Source of the DNA: Macrocystis pyrifera
Lineage: Eukaryota > Sar > Phaeophyceae > Laminariales > Laminariaceae
Length of the DNA: 64,000 bases
NCBI GenBank assembly: GCA_031763025.1
Contig: JASSKH010000002.1
Coordinates: forward strand, 21,157,168-21,221,167
Reading direction: 5' to 3'
The notes beneath the pieces were generated by a model. It ran no database searches and was not told where the DNA came from. It saw only the letters and a list, made by a program, of their open reading frames with translations. Shown in pieces: positions 44,751-55,103 of this stretch. The number at the start of each line of letters is the position of its first letter. Positions within the stretch are counted from its first letter, which is position 1. Both the position numbers and the translations under genes were made by a program.

Positions 44751-44921
44751 TGTGAGGCGGAGACCCGGGCAGGTTCTATCTCCTATGGTTGCGGTGAGGA
44801 GAACACACCGAGTTGGGTTGGTGTCTCAGCTCTTCACGGAATGGAGTGGAGGACCTCTAGTGATCTTGAACTCGTTTGTAATGAGGAGGTACAATCTAGG
44901 GGAAGGGGCCTGGTGTCCACA
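44751..44921 (-). repeat. 5' LTR of the gypsy element (171 bp)
   Basis: It starts TGTGAGGCGGAGACCCGG and ends GGTGTCCACA. It is followed outside by GTAG, then TGTGGAATGG. The second TGTGG after GTAG could mean another LTR remnant abuts here. Confidence 0.8.
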
Positions 44922-45932
44922 GTAGTGTGGAATGGTATGTCACCATTCCAGAATCGGGGGGATCCGCCCCCGTTCCCGGAGAGAGAGCGAGCCGTCCCCG
45001 GAAGAGCGCCTCTCCACGCCTCCCGCTCGCCAAGTTCGTCATCGGCGCCCGTTCTTTCGTCGCGGTTACCGAGGGCGTTGTTACAGGCAGACCACACCAA
45101 CTGCAAAGGAGCAGTGTCGAAAATGTACCATGTAGCAAACTACGAGTAAAACACTTCAAATGCCGTCACCAAATTGGAGCCGGAAGGTACACATGTATCA
45201 TAAAAAGGTAACACATCAGTTTGCGGAGCAGCCTGACGAGCAAATATGTCTGGAGCCATGTCAAGCAAGGAAAAACGTGTCCTGTAAAGGGTGGAGGCCC
45301 GAGGATTCCACATTAACACCTAGTAGTTCGGTGTCAGTCAGTCCAAGTGTGTCAAGACAAAGTTGTTGTCTGTCAACAGGTGAAAGCGTTGTCTGCTGAC
45401 ATATTTACTACGTAAAACAGCAACCAGTGTGCGATAATGAGAGCAAAAAACAAACCGAATACAAACCAAAAAAAGAGTAAAAACCGCAATATTCTGGCAA
45501 CTTTCGCACGTCCATACATTATTGTAGGGCAGGGCTAGGGTTGTCCTGCTGTTCCCTAGGTGTTACCATATAACAAAAAAAGGTTGCACGGAGGTATGAA
45601 AATTATCGCTTTCGTCGGCATTTGCCAAGCAGAATATTACTTGTTTGAAGATGCTGCAGTTGGCGCTATTTCGAAGCAAAAAACGAAAACATAACTTCAC
45701 AGTCGCATCGCGCAGATTGCGATGACCTCGACGTGCCGCGAACACAGTCATACCAAATAAAACGCCGCAGTGAAATCCAAGAAGACAAAAGGAATACAAG
45801 TTGACTTTTCGCTGATCGTTACGTGCATGCACCCCGTAAACAACACTCTGTCGACCGAACAGTTACCACAAATGTAGCTGCGCAGAACTCGAAAGGCTGG
45901 ACGCGCCGTGCCACATTTCTGCAAAATGCGTT
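44922..45932. other. No recognisable gene
   Basis: A short perfect hairpin GGAATGGT/ACCATTCC lies at 44929-44949. Frames near 44930-45200 overlap in several phases without a family. Confidence 0.3.
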
Positions 45933-46304
45933 CTAGCAAAAAGACGGAAACAAGAAGGCAGGCAGTCCGAATCGAGAAGCAATATCACACAAAAAATCAA
46001 AACGTTTCAACACACATTGGGATGCGGTTATCTCGATATGGCCATGGTCCTCGACATGGCAATCGGTAGTGTAGTTGCCAGTTGAAGCCGTCCGAGTGTA
46101 CATGATACGAGCATGCCGTTCCACGACGTCACCTGGCCATCCGCTGTAGGGGTGGAGTTGATCATCAGGTCGAAGGGTGATACAGAGAGTCCGATCGAGA
46201 CCCCGGCCGCTAAGCGGCAGCACCGTTGCTGACGTGGGCCGTAATCGTTCTAATGATAATGTAAGTATCAAGAAAAGTACGTAGGAAGCACGTATTCGTA
46301 CCAT
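45933..46304 (-). CDS. Candidate small secreted or membrane protein, unrecognised
   Basis: From the Met at 46304 the minus strand encodes 123 residues. A signal-like start (MVRIRASYVLFLILTLSLER) is followed by a balanced body with several Cys (DRTLCITLRPDDQLHPY, CHVEDHGHIEITASQCVL) to the stop at 45933. An upstream Met at 46358 would add 18 residues and bury the hydrophobic segment. No family is recognised, no introns are evident, and neighbours are repeats. Confidence 0.35.
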   Translation of the reverse strand: MVRIRASYVLFLILTLSLERLRPTSATVLPLSGRGLDRTLCITLRPDDQLHPYSGWPGDVVERHARIMYTRTASTGNYTTDCHVEDHGHIEITASQCVLKRFDFLCDIASRFGLPAFLFPSFC

Positions 46305-46870
46305 AGAATTTCCGCTATTTTCTTGTGGTTTTGGTACTACAAAATTTGGTTTTGGCACTATAACAAGTGGGTACCGTAGGTTGCAGGTATCGAGAAGTCA
46401 GTATCACTGCAGTCTTGTTTCGACCAGCTGTGTAGGGTGTTAGAATGGTAGGTTGTCAGTCGTCCAACGATTTTGAGGCGTTTCAGTCGATTTCCGTCCG
46501 CCTCAATGCCGGTCGAGAAACGTTTTTGCACAGCAAGAAATAGGCGGTGTGCATGTTGTGGAGGCAAAGGACGACCGCAGGAACTATACTGCTACAACTA
46601 CTGCTGCGCTCTCAAGTGGTTGCAGGGGGCACCCTGCTACTACTGTGACGCAGCTTTTGGGTCCACTATATACGTGAATGAAATTATGACGAGCTTGTCG
46701 ATCCAATACCAACCGCGCAGCTCGAACAACAGCAGAGACGGCGGTGCGTGGTGGTGGCGCAATCAAACGGTGGCGACAGCAGGCACATGCGTACTGCTGT
46801 CCTCTCGATTGGCTATGAGAATTGCACTGCTGCTCAGAACAACAGCAGAGGAGTACAGCAGTTTTTTTCT
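46305..46870. other. No firmly supported gene
   Basis: CTG-rich simple sequence near 46589-46620. The 207-codon plus-strand frame crossing here continues into the tandem repeat at 46871 and has a repeat-driven Cys-rich composition, so I do not call it a gene. Confidence 0.3.
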
Positions 46871-47735
46871 GGTGGCGGTTGCTGATCGTTGCGGACGGTG
46901 TGGTTCGGGATGTCATTCATGCTGTACATGCGCCCGTGCCCCCAGCTCTGCGTACTATCCGTCCACGGTGCTGCATCGTAGGCTCCGATACATGCAACTA
47001 GTCATAAATTACACCCCGCATATGCCCCCGTGCGCGCATGATTTTGCCTGCTGCTGGTGTGCTGTTGGGCGCCTGCTGCTGCTGGGGGATGAGTAAATTT
47101 TGTCTGGTGGCAGTTGGTCGTTGATCGTTGTGGTGGGCGTGGTCGGGAGTCAGGATACATGGGTACATAGATACATACATACGCCCGCACCCCCATGCTC
47201 TTCCTATTTATCCTCGATGATGCATCGTAGGCTCCGACACTTGCAACTACTACAGGTACAACAGTAGCCAAGAGTACACCCAGGATGTGTCACCTCACGC
47301 AGTTTTGCCTGGTGGCAGCTAGTTGGTTGTTGATCGGTGGGCGTGTTCGGGAGTCGGGTTACACACACATGCCCCTGCACACCAAGCTCTGCCTATCTAT
47401 CCTCGATGACGCGTCGTAGGCTCCAACACTTGCAACTACAGGTACAGTAGCCAAGAATACACTGCGGGTGTGCACCTCACGCGCTGGTTTGGCCTGTTAC
47501 TATGCTGCTGGGCAACAGCAGGTGGCGGTTGTTGTTGGTCGTCGTCGTGGCGGGTGTGGACGTGAGTCGGGATACATACATGCGCCCGCACCCCAAACTC
47601 TACCTATCCATCCTCCGTGATGCATATCGCAGGCCCCGATACAAGCCATCCATAGAGTATACTGCGGATGTGCCCACCTCACGCGATGGTTTTGCCTGCT
47701 GCTGCTGCTGGGCGGCATGGCCGCAGCGATGTACA
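46871..47735. repeat. Four tandem units of 205-235 bases
   Basis: Units start with GGTGGC(G/A)GTTG at 46871, 47105, 47311 and 47521. Each continues through GGGTGTGG/GGGCGTG, CATACATGCGCCCGCACCCC, CTCTGCCTATC, GATGCATCGTAGGCTCCGA and CACCTCACGC to CTGCTGCTGGG. Drift is moderate. The frames across them are not maintained. Confidence 0.85.
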
Positions 47736-48590
47736 ACAGCAGCAGTTGTAACGGCACTGTTGGCCAATCACGGTCATTTTGCAAGTCTTACGGTAAGTCA
47801 TAGTAGCTCTGCTTTGATTGGTGCAAGCTCGAAAAGTCTAGTCTGTTTTTACGTTGTTCCTTTATTGTAAATATCCCTTGGCCCAGTGCCTGTCTCCTCT
47901 CATGTAATAATTTTCTGCCTGATTGGAACACGTTCCCACCGGTCAGAAAGAAAAAAAAACGATACAGCATAGCCTCCCTCTTAGCCTTGTACTCCGCCCA
48001 CCCGTCTCGCGACCACCACCTCACCACCGATTGGGTCCGGATAAAGTTCTACTCCCTCTCTGCCACAGTGAGCGTCGTCGCCCGCCTCGCGTGAAGCCCG
48101 GTGCTCACCGTGGCCCTTCTTCGCCACTTCGACAAAGTTGGTGCGCAAACTGCATTGAAGTCTCTTTGAACTTTAGTTCGGTCGCAAAAATAAGCACCGC
48201 TTAAACATTATTTCGCATATCAAAACGACCCTTATAACTCGTATATGGTGCAAGCCTCACAAGGAGGCCAGACAGAGCCCATTCGTGCTTCCTGCGTGTC
48301 TCGAGACACACGCGACGCCTAGCCATGCAAACGGCGACGGCGCTCCTAGCAACACCCGCTCTACCTGCTAGCACCCGCTGACACCCGCGGCGGCGCCGGG
48401 CTCGCCCGCGGTACCGTGTTCTGACTACACGCACGCGCACGAAACGAAATAAAATGGCTTCAGATTATATATAAGCAACGCTTGGCTCATACCTGGTACG
48501 TTCGTTTGAACACGAGTACACAGTACAAGAAGGCGCTTCTATTGACGAACGTAGTGCTTGTTCGAAAATATAAGCTGTACCGGGACATTG
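47736..48590. other. No recognisable gene
   Basis: GC-rich patch near 48350-48430; TACCTGGTA at 48490. No family seen. Confidence 0.3.
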
Positions 48591-48890
48591 TTTGGCAGAA
48601 AAAGGTATACCTTGACAGAAAATATCATATGACTTGGGTTTGGTGTGCCTTGATCACCTTGTTTGTCTTTACGTATCGTAATCTGGCAAAAATACGATGG
48701 TGTACCGTATTTTGGCATTTTTGCAGGTGATACGGACATACATGGATGTTTGGCCAAAAAACAGTATACCTTGACAGAAAATACCATCTTACTTGGGTTG
48801 GGTGTAACCTGATGGCCTGGTTTGAGTTTTTCGTACCGTAAACTGGCAAAAAAGCGCTGGTGTACCGTTTTTTGTCATTTTGTCCGTTAG
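48591..48890. repeat. Two tandem units of about 150 bases
   Basis: 48591-48749 and 48750-48890 share TTTGGC, GTATACCTTGACAGAAAATA, ACTTGGGTT, TCTGGCAAAA/ACTGGCAAAA and GGTGTACCGT in order. Confidence 0.85.
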
Positions 48891-48918
48891 GACAGGAAAT
48901 TAATTTTGCTTCTAGATA

Positions 48919-48980
48919 ACCCTAGGGTAAACCCTAGGACCCTAGGGTAAACCCTAGGACCCTAGGGTAAACCCTAGGGA
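48919..48980. repeat. Telomere-like 20-base repeat, three copies
   Basis: ACCCTAGGGTAAACCCTAGG is repeated three times without change (48919-48938, 48939-48958, 48959-48978). The unit carries both CCCTA and TAGGG, so it is palindrome-rich and not a simple one-strand telomere repeat. It could be an interstitial telomere-related scar or an independent microsatellite. Confidence 0.9.
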
Positions 48981-49088
48981 ATTGTCAAATAATACGTAAA
49001 CGTATGTTATACCGTACCAGGTAAATCATAAAGATATAACACAACAGCACAATCTGCAGATTCGAGTCAGCAGAGGTTTCCTAGGAGA

Positions 49089-49648
49089 TTGTCTAGGCGT
49101 TCGCAGCAAAGCTCCCAGCAACAACACTCAGCACTACCAACAGCAGCACCACTACCACCACCGCCACCACACGGAGCAGAGCAGGACCTGTCACTTTCCT
49201 GTGATGCTCTGTCTTGCGTTGTCCCGATGTCGAGTTTCAAAAATAGCGATGTGAGTCAGCTTCGGAAACCATACATGGTACGCTTGCTGTCATAGTTGTC
49301 AAGTCACAAGTTGCAGTGGTGACGGAATGTGGGCGAAACACCCAACTTAAAAAAGAACAACAACGAACTGGAAAGAAGCAAGCTGAGTTACAGACACAGC
49401 AGTATAGCAGCAGCAGAGCAGCAGCAGCCGCAGGCAGCGCAGAGCAGGACCTGCAACTATCATTTCCCCTTTCTCCCGCGCTCTTGCTTTCCTAAAGCAT
49501 ACAATATTGTGGTGTTTTGCTCTGTCCGCATGTTATGTTTCAAAAGAAAGAATCCGAGTTTGCTTTATTTATTAGCGAAGACACCAGGTACATAAGTTTG
49601 CTTGCTGTCGCAGCTGTCAAGGAACAGCTGTCCGTGGTGACGGAAGGC
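49089..49648. repeat. Diverged tandem duplication (~270 bases)
   Basis: 49089-49335 and 49360-49648 share in order a CAGCAGCAG/CAACAAC start, CAGAGCAGGACCTG, CTTTCCT, CGCTTGCTGTC(A/G), GTTGTCAAG/GCTGTCAAG and CAGTGGTGACGGAA/CCGTGGTGACGGAA. A further short duplication (GGCTAGTCGTGC.GTGCAT) follows at 49680-49800. Confidence 0.7.
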
Positions 49649-50028
49649 GAGCAAACCGTGACATTGCTGACGTACATACGGGCTAGTCGTGCCGTGCATA
49701 CATCACCTCAGGTGCTGCCACTGAAAGCCCGCCTGCTGTAGGCTAGTCGTGCTGTGCATCATCGCCTGCGGTTAACTGCTGACGTTAAAAGCTAACCTGC
49801 TTCGGCTTGTCGTACCGACCGCCTGGTACGAAAGCTTGGCTGTACTTATTTATTACATTCCGGCCAAAAGAACATGACTAAGCACTACGAAGATATCATA
49901 TCGGATAGAGGGTATCGATAGGGTGGCCTTATAGTGATGCCAGGCTCTAATTTACCGGTCGTGATCTTGGGTTAAGTTCAAATTATGGCGTAGGTTCTCC
50001 CGGAACAAGCCGACGCGCGGTATCTTCT
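49649..50028. other. No recognisable gene
   Basis: It contains the short GGCTAGTCGTGC duplication (49680-49800) and otherwise nothing recognisable. Confidence 0.3.
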
Positions 50029-50703
50029 GTGATACGCGTTCGCTTTGAGTCCATGGAATCCGACATATCGGTTTCACATACAGCATTTGACATTCCGGAT
50101 AAGGAATCGGATATTGTCGGCTTTGAGTTGACATTGCCGACTGTGGAAATAACTGTCACTTACGTGGTCTCAGTACCTGTTTTGGTCGACGGGACGATGG
50201 TGATGGAAATAGCTGAGCGCGTCATCTGTTTAGATGCGGAGGGGGATTTGTCTACATCAGAAAGGGTTCCTGATTTGGCCGACGAAAAAAAAAAAAAATG
50301 CCAAACGCCGTCGAAGAGGCTGAGCGTGTAGCTTACCAGATATTATACTCTGGCGGGTGATTTCACTTCGACGTCGGAGGTGGTACCCGAGATCGTCGAG
50401 GACAAGCTGGGAAAAGGTCAAGAAGTTCTACAGACGTTAGTACAAACTGTGGCACAGCACTCGATCATTGTGAAACGTTCGAGCGCGTGGTGGCAGACGA
50501 GGTAGTTGATGAACGCGCGGAAAATCTCAGCGCCACAATGGGGACGAAAAGCTCTTCATGGGCGGGGATTGGTTTGCGGATTGCTGTCCGGGTGGATTTT
50601 ATGTGTAGCACCAGCAGCATGTGCAGTTGGTACGGCTGTGCTGTTGAAAACAAACCTGAGCAGGAACGTGTGGATCGCTGCAGCTAAAACCGATTCCCTA
50701 TGA
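50029..50703 (+). other. Possible decayed gene with an acidic segment and a membrane-like tail
   Basis: The plus strand reads SHTAFDIPDKESDIVGFEL and VEITVTYVVSVPVLVDGTM to a 14-A run at 50285. Beyond it, in other frames, come an acidic segment (TSEVVPEIVEDKLGKGQEV) and a hydrophobic tail (GLVCGLLSGWILCVAPAACA) ending at 50703. Several frame changes are needed to join them. Family unknown. Confidence 0.25.
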
Positions 50704-51839
50704 CGGGTATTGGGTAAGCTAGATAGTGTATACACAGACAGATTGTCGGGCAAGCCTGTTTCATACTTCGTGTTCACGTGCTGAATCATGTGTGGTCAGT
50801 ATGTGTATTTTCAATGCTGCATAATGCAGGTTGTGGTGGTTTGCTTTTAGGGAGTTCGGGGGGGCGTTTAGAACACTACATCCATTGTCCGTGTATACAA
50901 ATGGACTATCAGTTGCGTGTCTGCTGTCATGACTTATTGTTGGTTGTTACACGAATCCATGCGTCGGAGAGATTTTTCCGCGATTGGGTGCGCGTGTTGC
51001 GTGAGATGCCTTCGGTCAAAATAATGACCGTTATCTCATTCTCGTAGTGAGGTATTTTTGTGTTTGATTAATTCTTGACTTTTTAGGGCTAAAGTGTATA
51101 CCATTATTTTTCCATCTGCTCAGCAGGTTGCACCTGTGGGAATACATTCATGGCGAGATATCATGAATGTGCAGTCTTTTGCCGCATGCTTTTCGGGAGT
51201 CATGATTGTTTCTGTGCGTTATTTTTGGTGAAAGCTAGAATATTTTGGCATTCGTTTATCTGCGGATATCAAAGTGTCCCGACCTTTGATCATAACACTT
51301 GTTTGTCCCTTTCTTTTTGTTGTCAAATGCCCCAAGTCCCTTCGGGCCTGTGGGTTACGTTGGGGGGGCTGCTGTGGCGTCTGGAGCATTCTTGAATATC
51401 CTAGCGGGTTTCCTACTGATAGGTAGACATGCACACGACATGGATACACCTGCAAGGATACCAACCCATAATATCACTCTTGCCTTTTTGCTACCTGTGT
51501 GTGCTTCTTCGACTCCACCTATCTAGCAGCGCGCGCAGCGGGGCTGGCCCCGGGCTCCTGCTGAGATAAGGGGTAAGAGTGTGGAGGTATGGGTGACCGT
51601 TTCCTTGCGTGCCTCACACATTTCGTCGCTATCTACTGGTTGTCTTCATGTCTTCATTTGGGCCAGTATTTTGAGTGGGTTCAAAACGGTACGTGGTTCA
51701 GCACTCTCGTCATGCTACGTAGTTTATTCCACCGGCCTCCACTCTTTCTATCGTACTCATTAGCTCGGTCACCGACAGACATTCATTATTTCGGTCACCT
51801 ACAGGCAACGAGCCTTCATATGTACCAGGTAAGTATTTC
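50704..51839. other. No firmly supported gene
   Basis: A Gly/Ala-rich hydrophobic frame (PFGPVGYVGGAAVASGAF, near 51335-51410) is the only protein-like stretch. TACCAGGTA occurs at 51823. Confidence 0.25.
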
Positions 51840-52106
51840 TATCTCGTGGCGTCCACTCGCGGCGGGCAAACAAACACATAATACTCGCAGCTTTCAATTT
51901 TTTTGAATTTGCCTTTCTTGTCCAGCTCTCTCCGTTCCCTTGCATTTGCCGTACTTCTCCAGCTCTCTCCCCTCAGATCCCCGTATCAGAGAGGGGGCAC
52001 CTCTCCCCCCCCCAAGCTACGGACTGCGCTACTACCACTACTACGCGATGTAGCCCTTTTCCCTTTTCGTAAAAAAGCACGATCCCTATGAATACTGCTG
52101 TCACAG
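51840..52106 (+). repeat. Dispersed repeat block, copy 1 (partner 54825-55103)
   Basis: Ordered matches to 54825-55103: CACTCGCGGCG, CCAGCTCTCTC, TTGCATTT, GTACTTCT, GATCC, a C run (52006-52014), AGCTACGGA, CTACTACCACT and CCTTTT. The C run differs in length (9 here, 20 there). Confidence 0.75.
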
Positions 52107-52387
52107 CACTAGACTTCTGTTTCCTCGAGATCCTTCTTGCGGATGTCCAGCTCGTGGCGGGCACTCGCGACGGGCAAACGAGCGCAGGTATGAATATACC
52201 AGGTATACAGTAGAAAACCTGGCAAATATATCAAACCTAATACCACCACTATTTTCGGAAGCCATCGACCTCATCTATCTACATGTCTAACAAATATATA
52301 TATCTCCCGGGTTAAACCAACAGCAAAGCGGTTTATGGTACAACAGTAGCAGTGCGATCGCTTTCCAATCGTAACTTACCCCCCTCA

Positions 52388-52800
52388 GACCACACGTTAT
52401 GGTACCACGTTGTGGCTCCTTCATCTTGCTGGTATTTAGTTCGCCACCAAAAGCGTACAGGCTGTGCAACAGCAGTGGGTATGGCAAAACGAATAGTACC
52501 CGTAGTATTACAATTAGACGTATCGTTCTTGTACATGCACCGAGGCATATACCATCGTACAGATATGCGGAACAAAGCAACGCGGCAACAAGATAGTGGC
52601 GTATTGTCCTCGCCACTATCTCAAGAGACAGTGGCGAAAAGAGATAGTGGCGAAAGCCCCCTTTCTGTTGAATTTTCGCGTTTTGGGTACTTTGCGAACC
52701 AGCATTGTTCTTCATACCGGGTGTACACCCATTCTCCTTGACACCATGTTGCTAAGATGAAGATGAAAAAAACCACAACGTGGTACCATAACGTTCGGTC
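52388..52800. mobile_element. 413-bp element with ~43-bp terminal inverted repeats
   Basis: The left end (GACCACACGTTATGGTACCA...) and the reverse complement of the right end (GACCGAACGTTATGGTACCA...) match for about 43 bases, with a perfect core ACGTTATGGTACCACGTTGT plus GG. The interior has no transposase. A nested dyad GATAGTGGCG/CGCCACTATC lies at 52599-52662. This looks like a non-autonomous DNA transposon, superfamily unknown. No second copy is in the window, and a target duplication is not clear. Confidence 0.65.
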
Positions 52801-53081
52801 TCACAATAATAAATGTGGATGTCTCCACAAACGTATCGGTATCGTGCCATCCTTATATTTACATACGCGAGGTGTCCTCTTCTCTTTTTATCTTGTATTT
52901 TAGCTACCCTCTTGTTGCGGCCTGGCGCTCAAGGGCATGTACATATAATTTTGTTTCTTTCACCCCATGGCTTCGTATGTATTTATATGTACGGCCACTC
53001 GCGGCGTGCAACGAGCGCTTTCATATTAAAAGTTATGTTTGTGAATTTTTTGCATTCCTTGTAACATATCTCTTCGTACGA

Positions 53082-53243
53082 GCACTTTTTGGCGAAACGC
53101 TAAGTAGTCGACACGGGAAGCCCGGCCGGACACATTGGCCGAGGTGCCCGCTGTAGCGCGTGGCAAACCCTCGAAAAAATCGGCGGGAGTGGATAGGACT
53201 ATTCCCCTGGTTTCAGTGCGAGAGATATTTTGTACGCACGTAC
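53082..53243 (+). repeat. Dispersed repeat, copy B (partner at 5588-5777)
   Basis: See 5588-5777. The two copies are in the same orientation, 47.5 kb apart. Confidence 0.6.
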
Positions 53244-53264
53244 AGGTAAAATGTCGTCAGCTTT

Positions 53265-53830
53265 TTGCCCTTCCACGAGCACACAGCCCAGACATGTACC
53301 AGGTAGACAACACACAACACGCACAGAACACAAAGTTATAACGCTGCAGCGCATAAGCACCCGCAGGCAACACCGTGCGTGTGACACACCCATCTGCGCT
53401 GTACTGATAGTTGTGTTTATCGGAGCCTGCGGTCCACAAACGACCATCTACCTATCTTCGCAGCTGCTGTGTGTGACAGAACCATGCACACTCTGAACGG
53501 AAATGTAAGGACCGTTTGGATTGAGTATGAGTATCTCAACCGTCCTTATATTTCCGGCGTTTTGTGTTTCTTCGCCGAGGCAAACTCAAGCAATATAGAC
53601 ATCAGACAACATGCACAGACCACAAACAACGTTACAACCCCACCTATTAATAGCAGCACAAGCAGCAGTGGGCCACACTACGCACGTGTCGCAGGTCCGT
53701 CGTGTATTGCTATGGCTAGTTGCTTTTTCGGAGGTTGCGGTCCGTCGTCTACCGTCATCACCTCTCTCTCTTCTGCCATGCTGCTCTCCATGTATTACGG
53801 TGTGTCGTGCGCGCCACGAAAATAGTAGCT
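53265..53830. repeat. Loose direct duplication (~350-base spacing)
   Basis: 53285-53445 and 53590-53755 share AGACAAC...CACAGA.CACAAA, GTGTGACACACC/GCACGTGTCGCAGG and CGGAG.(C/T)TGCGGTCC. Similarity is weak and boundaries are not definable by eye. Confidence 0.4.
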
Positions 53831-54824
53831 GGTAGCTGGTACCAGTTAACATGGATCTTTGTGTGAATATGGTAAAATGGTCACGATGCCCGATTTTGTA
53901 CTTCAAGGCGCGACATCTCTCCTCGCGATCATGTCTATTGTTTTTAATTATTTTGTTCAACTTGTTTTTTGTGCCGCGTACGTCACCCAGAAACCACAAA
54001 CAACAAACACCACACGAGCGGTATAGGGCGCGTGTTACAACCGGTTGGCTATAATGCTACACACGCTTGACGCGCGCCCGCCAGCAGAGCAGGAAGCAAC
54101 ATCACGCGTGTGCGAGGGTTTGTCCGCGCTGTGTTGATGTGGCTTCTTACTAATACGTACCAGGCTTTTTTATCGAACCCTGCTTTCCTATCAATACGTA
54201 CCAGGTACCAGGTAGTTTTTTTTATCGAACCCTGCGATCTGCAAAGCTAGAGGTCTCTGCTGTTATGCGATACTCATGCATACTGCCACAGGTAGAACAA
54301 CACTGCTCCTGCTGCTGCAGTGCGATTTTATTGGGCAGCCGAGTGTGGTCGAGAGTTCTAGCCCCTTCCTCGGTGCATCCTTTCCTAATTCTATAAAATA
54401 TTATCCCACTACATTGTACTGCTGTGTTCCGGATGTCAAGCGTGTGTGTGCGGTGTGTGCCGTGTGTCACGCGTGGAGTGCTTTGACACTTCACGTTCCT
54501 CGGCAGTCTTCGTTTTGTGGGGGAGAGACCTTCTTCGCCGTAAGCGCCGCAACGAAGACCTGCTTCAACTTACTGACAAACACGATACAATGTTTGACGG
54601 AATCATAAAAAAAAACTATAAAAGCGATTCAGTCAATAGTAGCAGTTCCACACTATTTCCATATATGTTATGTCCCCAAAAATGCAGGTGCAGTTTAAAA
54701 GGGTCTGTTGCAAAAGGGTCTGTTGCTGTGCACGTCAATTTATACATGAGCAATGATGTATCGTTTTCAACTAGTCCTTGCGCCACTCCCCTAGGCACGT
54801 CCTGGACGGGAACCTTGTATTGTT

Positions 54825-55103
54825 TATATTTCGTGACGTCGACTCGCGGCGATAAAAAAAACATGAAATCGCAGGCATGGAAGTATCTGAATGTGTCCTA
54901 CTGCTCCAGCTCTCTCGCTTTCGTTGCATTTCTCGTACTTCTGCAGCTCCCTCCCTTTCGCAACTCCGATCCAGTATCACTGAGCGGGCACCCCCCCCCC
55001 CCCCCCCCCAGCTACGGAACTACGCTACTACCACTGTTACGCGGGGTGTGCCTTTTCTCCTTTCATATTAGGGGTTCCTATCAATACTTCTGTCAGAACA
55101 TAA
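54825..55103 (+). repeat. Dispersed repeat block, copy 2 (partner 51840-52106)
   Basis: Same order of words as copy 1. The C run at 54990-55009 is expanded. The joint frame (SLAFVAFLVLLQL versus SLAFAVLLQL) is kept in both, which is interesting but could follow from a pyrimidine-rich composition. Confidence 0.75.

Larger units (their letters stand above)
37156..44921 (-). mobile_element. Ty3/gypsy LTR retrotransposon, nearly full length, degraded
   Basis: Read on the minus strand: 5' LTR (44751-44921), gag-like frames (44720-43081), protease/reverse transcriptase/RNase H/integrase remnants (42700-38778), a ~1.45-kb post-pol region, polypurine tract AAAAATGGGGAGGGTGA ending at 37326, 3' LTR (37156-37325). 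GTAG flanks both outer ends, a 4-bp target duplication. The interior next to the 5' LTR begins TTAGCGTCGACGG, which is not a standard TGG primer site. LTRs are only about 80% alike, so it is old or of mixed origin. Total length 7.77 kb. A MITE and two small tandem duplications lie in the post-pol region. Confidence 0.85.

Noticed and set aside
44922-44945. A 5-bp or longer target duplication for the gypsy element
   Set aside because: Only GTAG matches on both sides. The following TGTGG resembles an LTR start, so longer matches would confuse flank with LTR.
46473-47096. 207-residue Cys-rich plus-strand frame
   Set aside because: It crosses into the tandem array at 46871; Cys and Tyr come from TGC/TAC in CTG- and TAC-rich repeats and the frame is not kept in other units.
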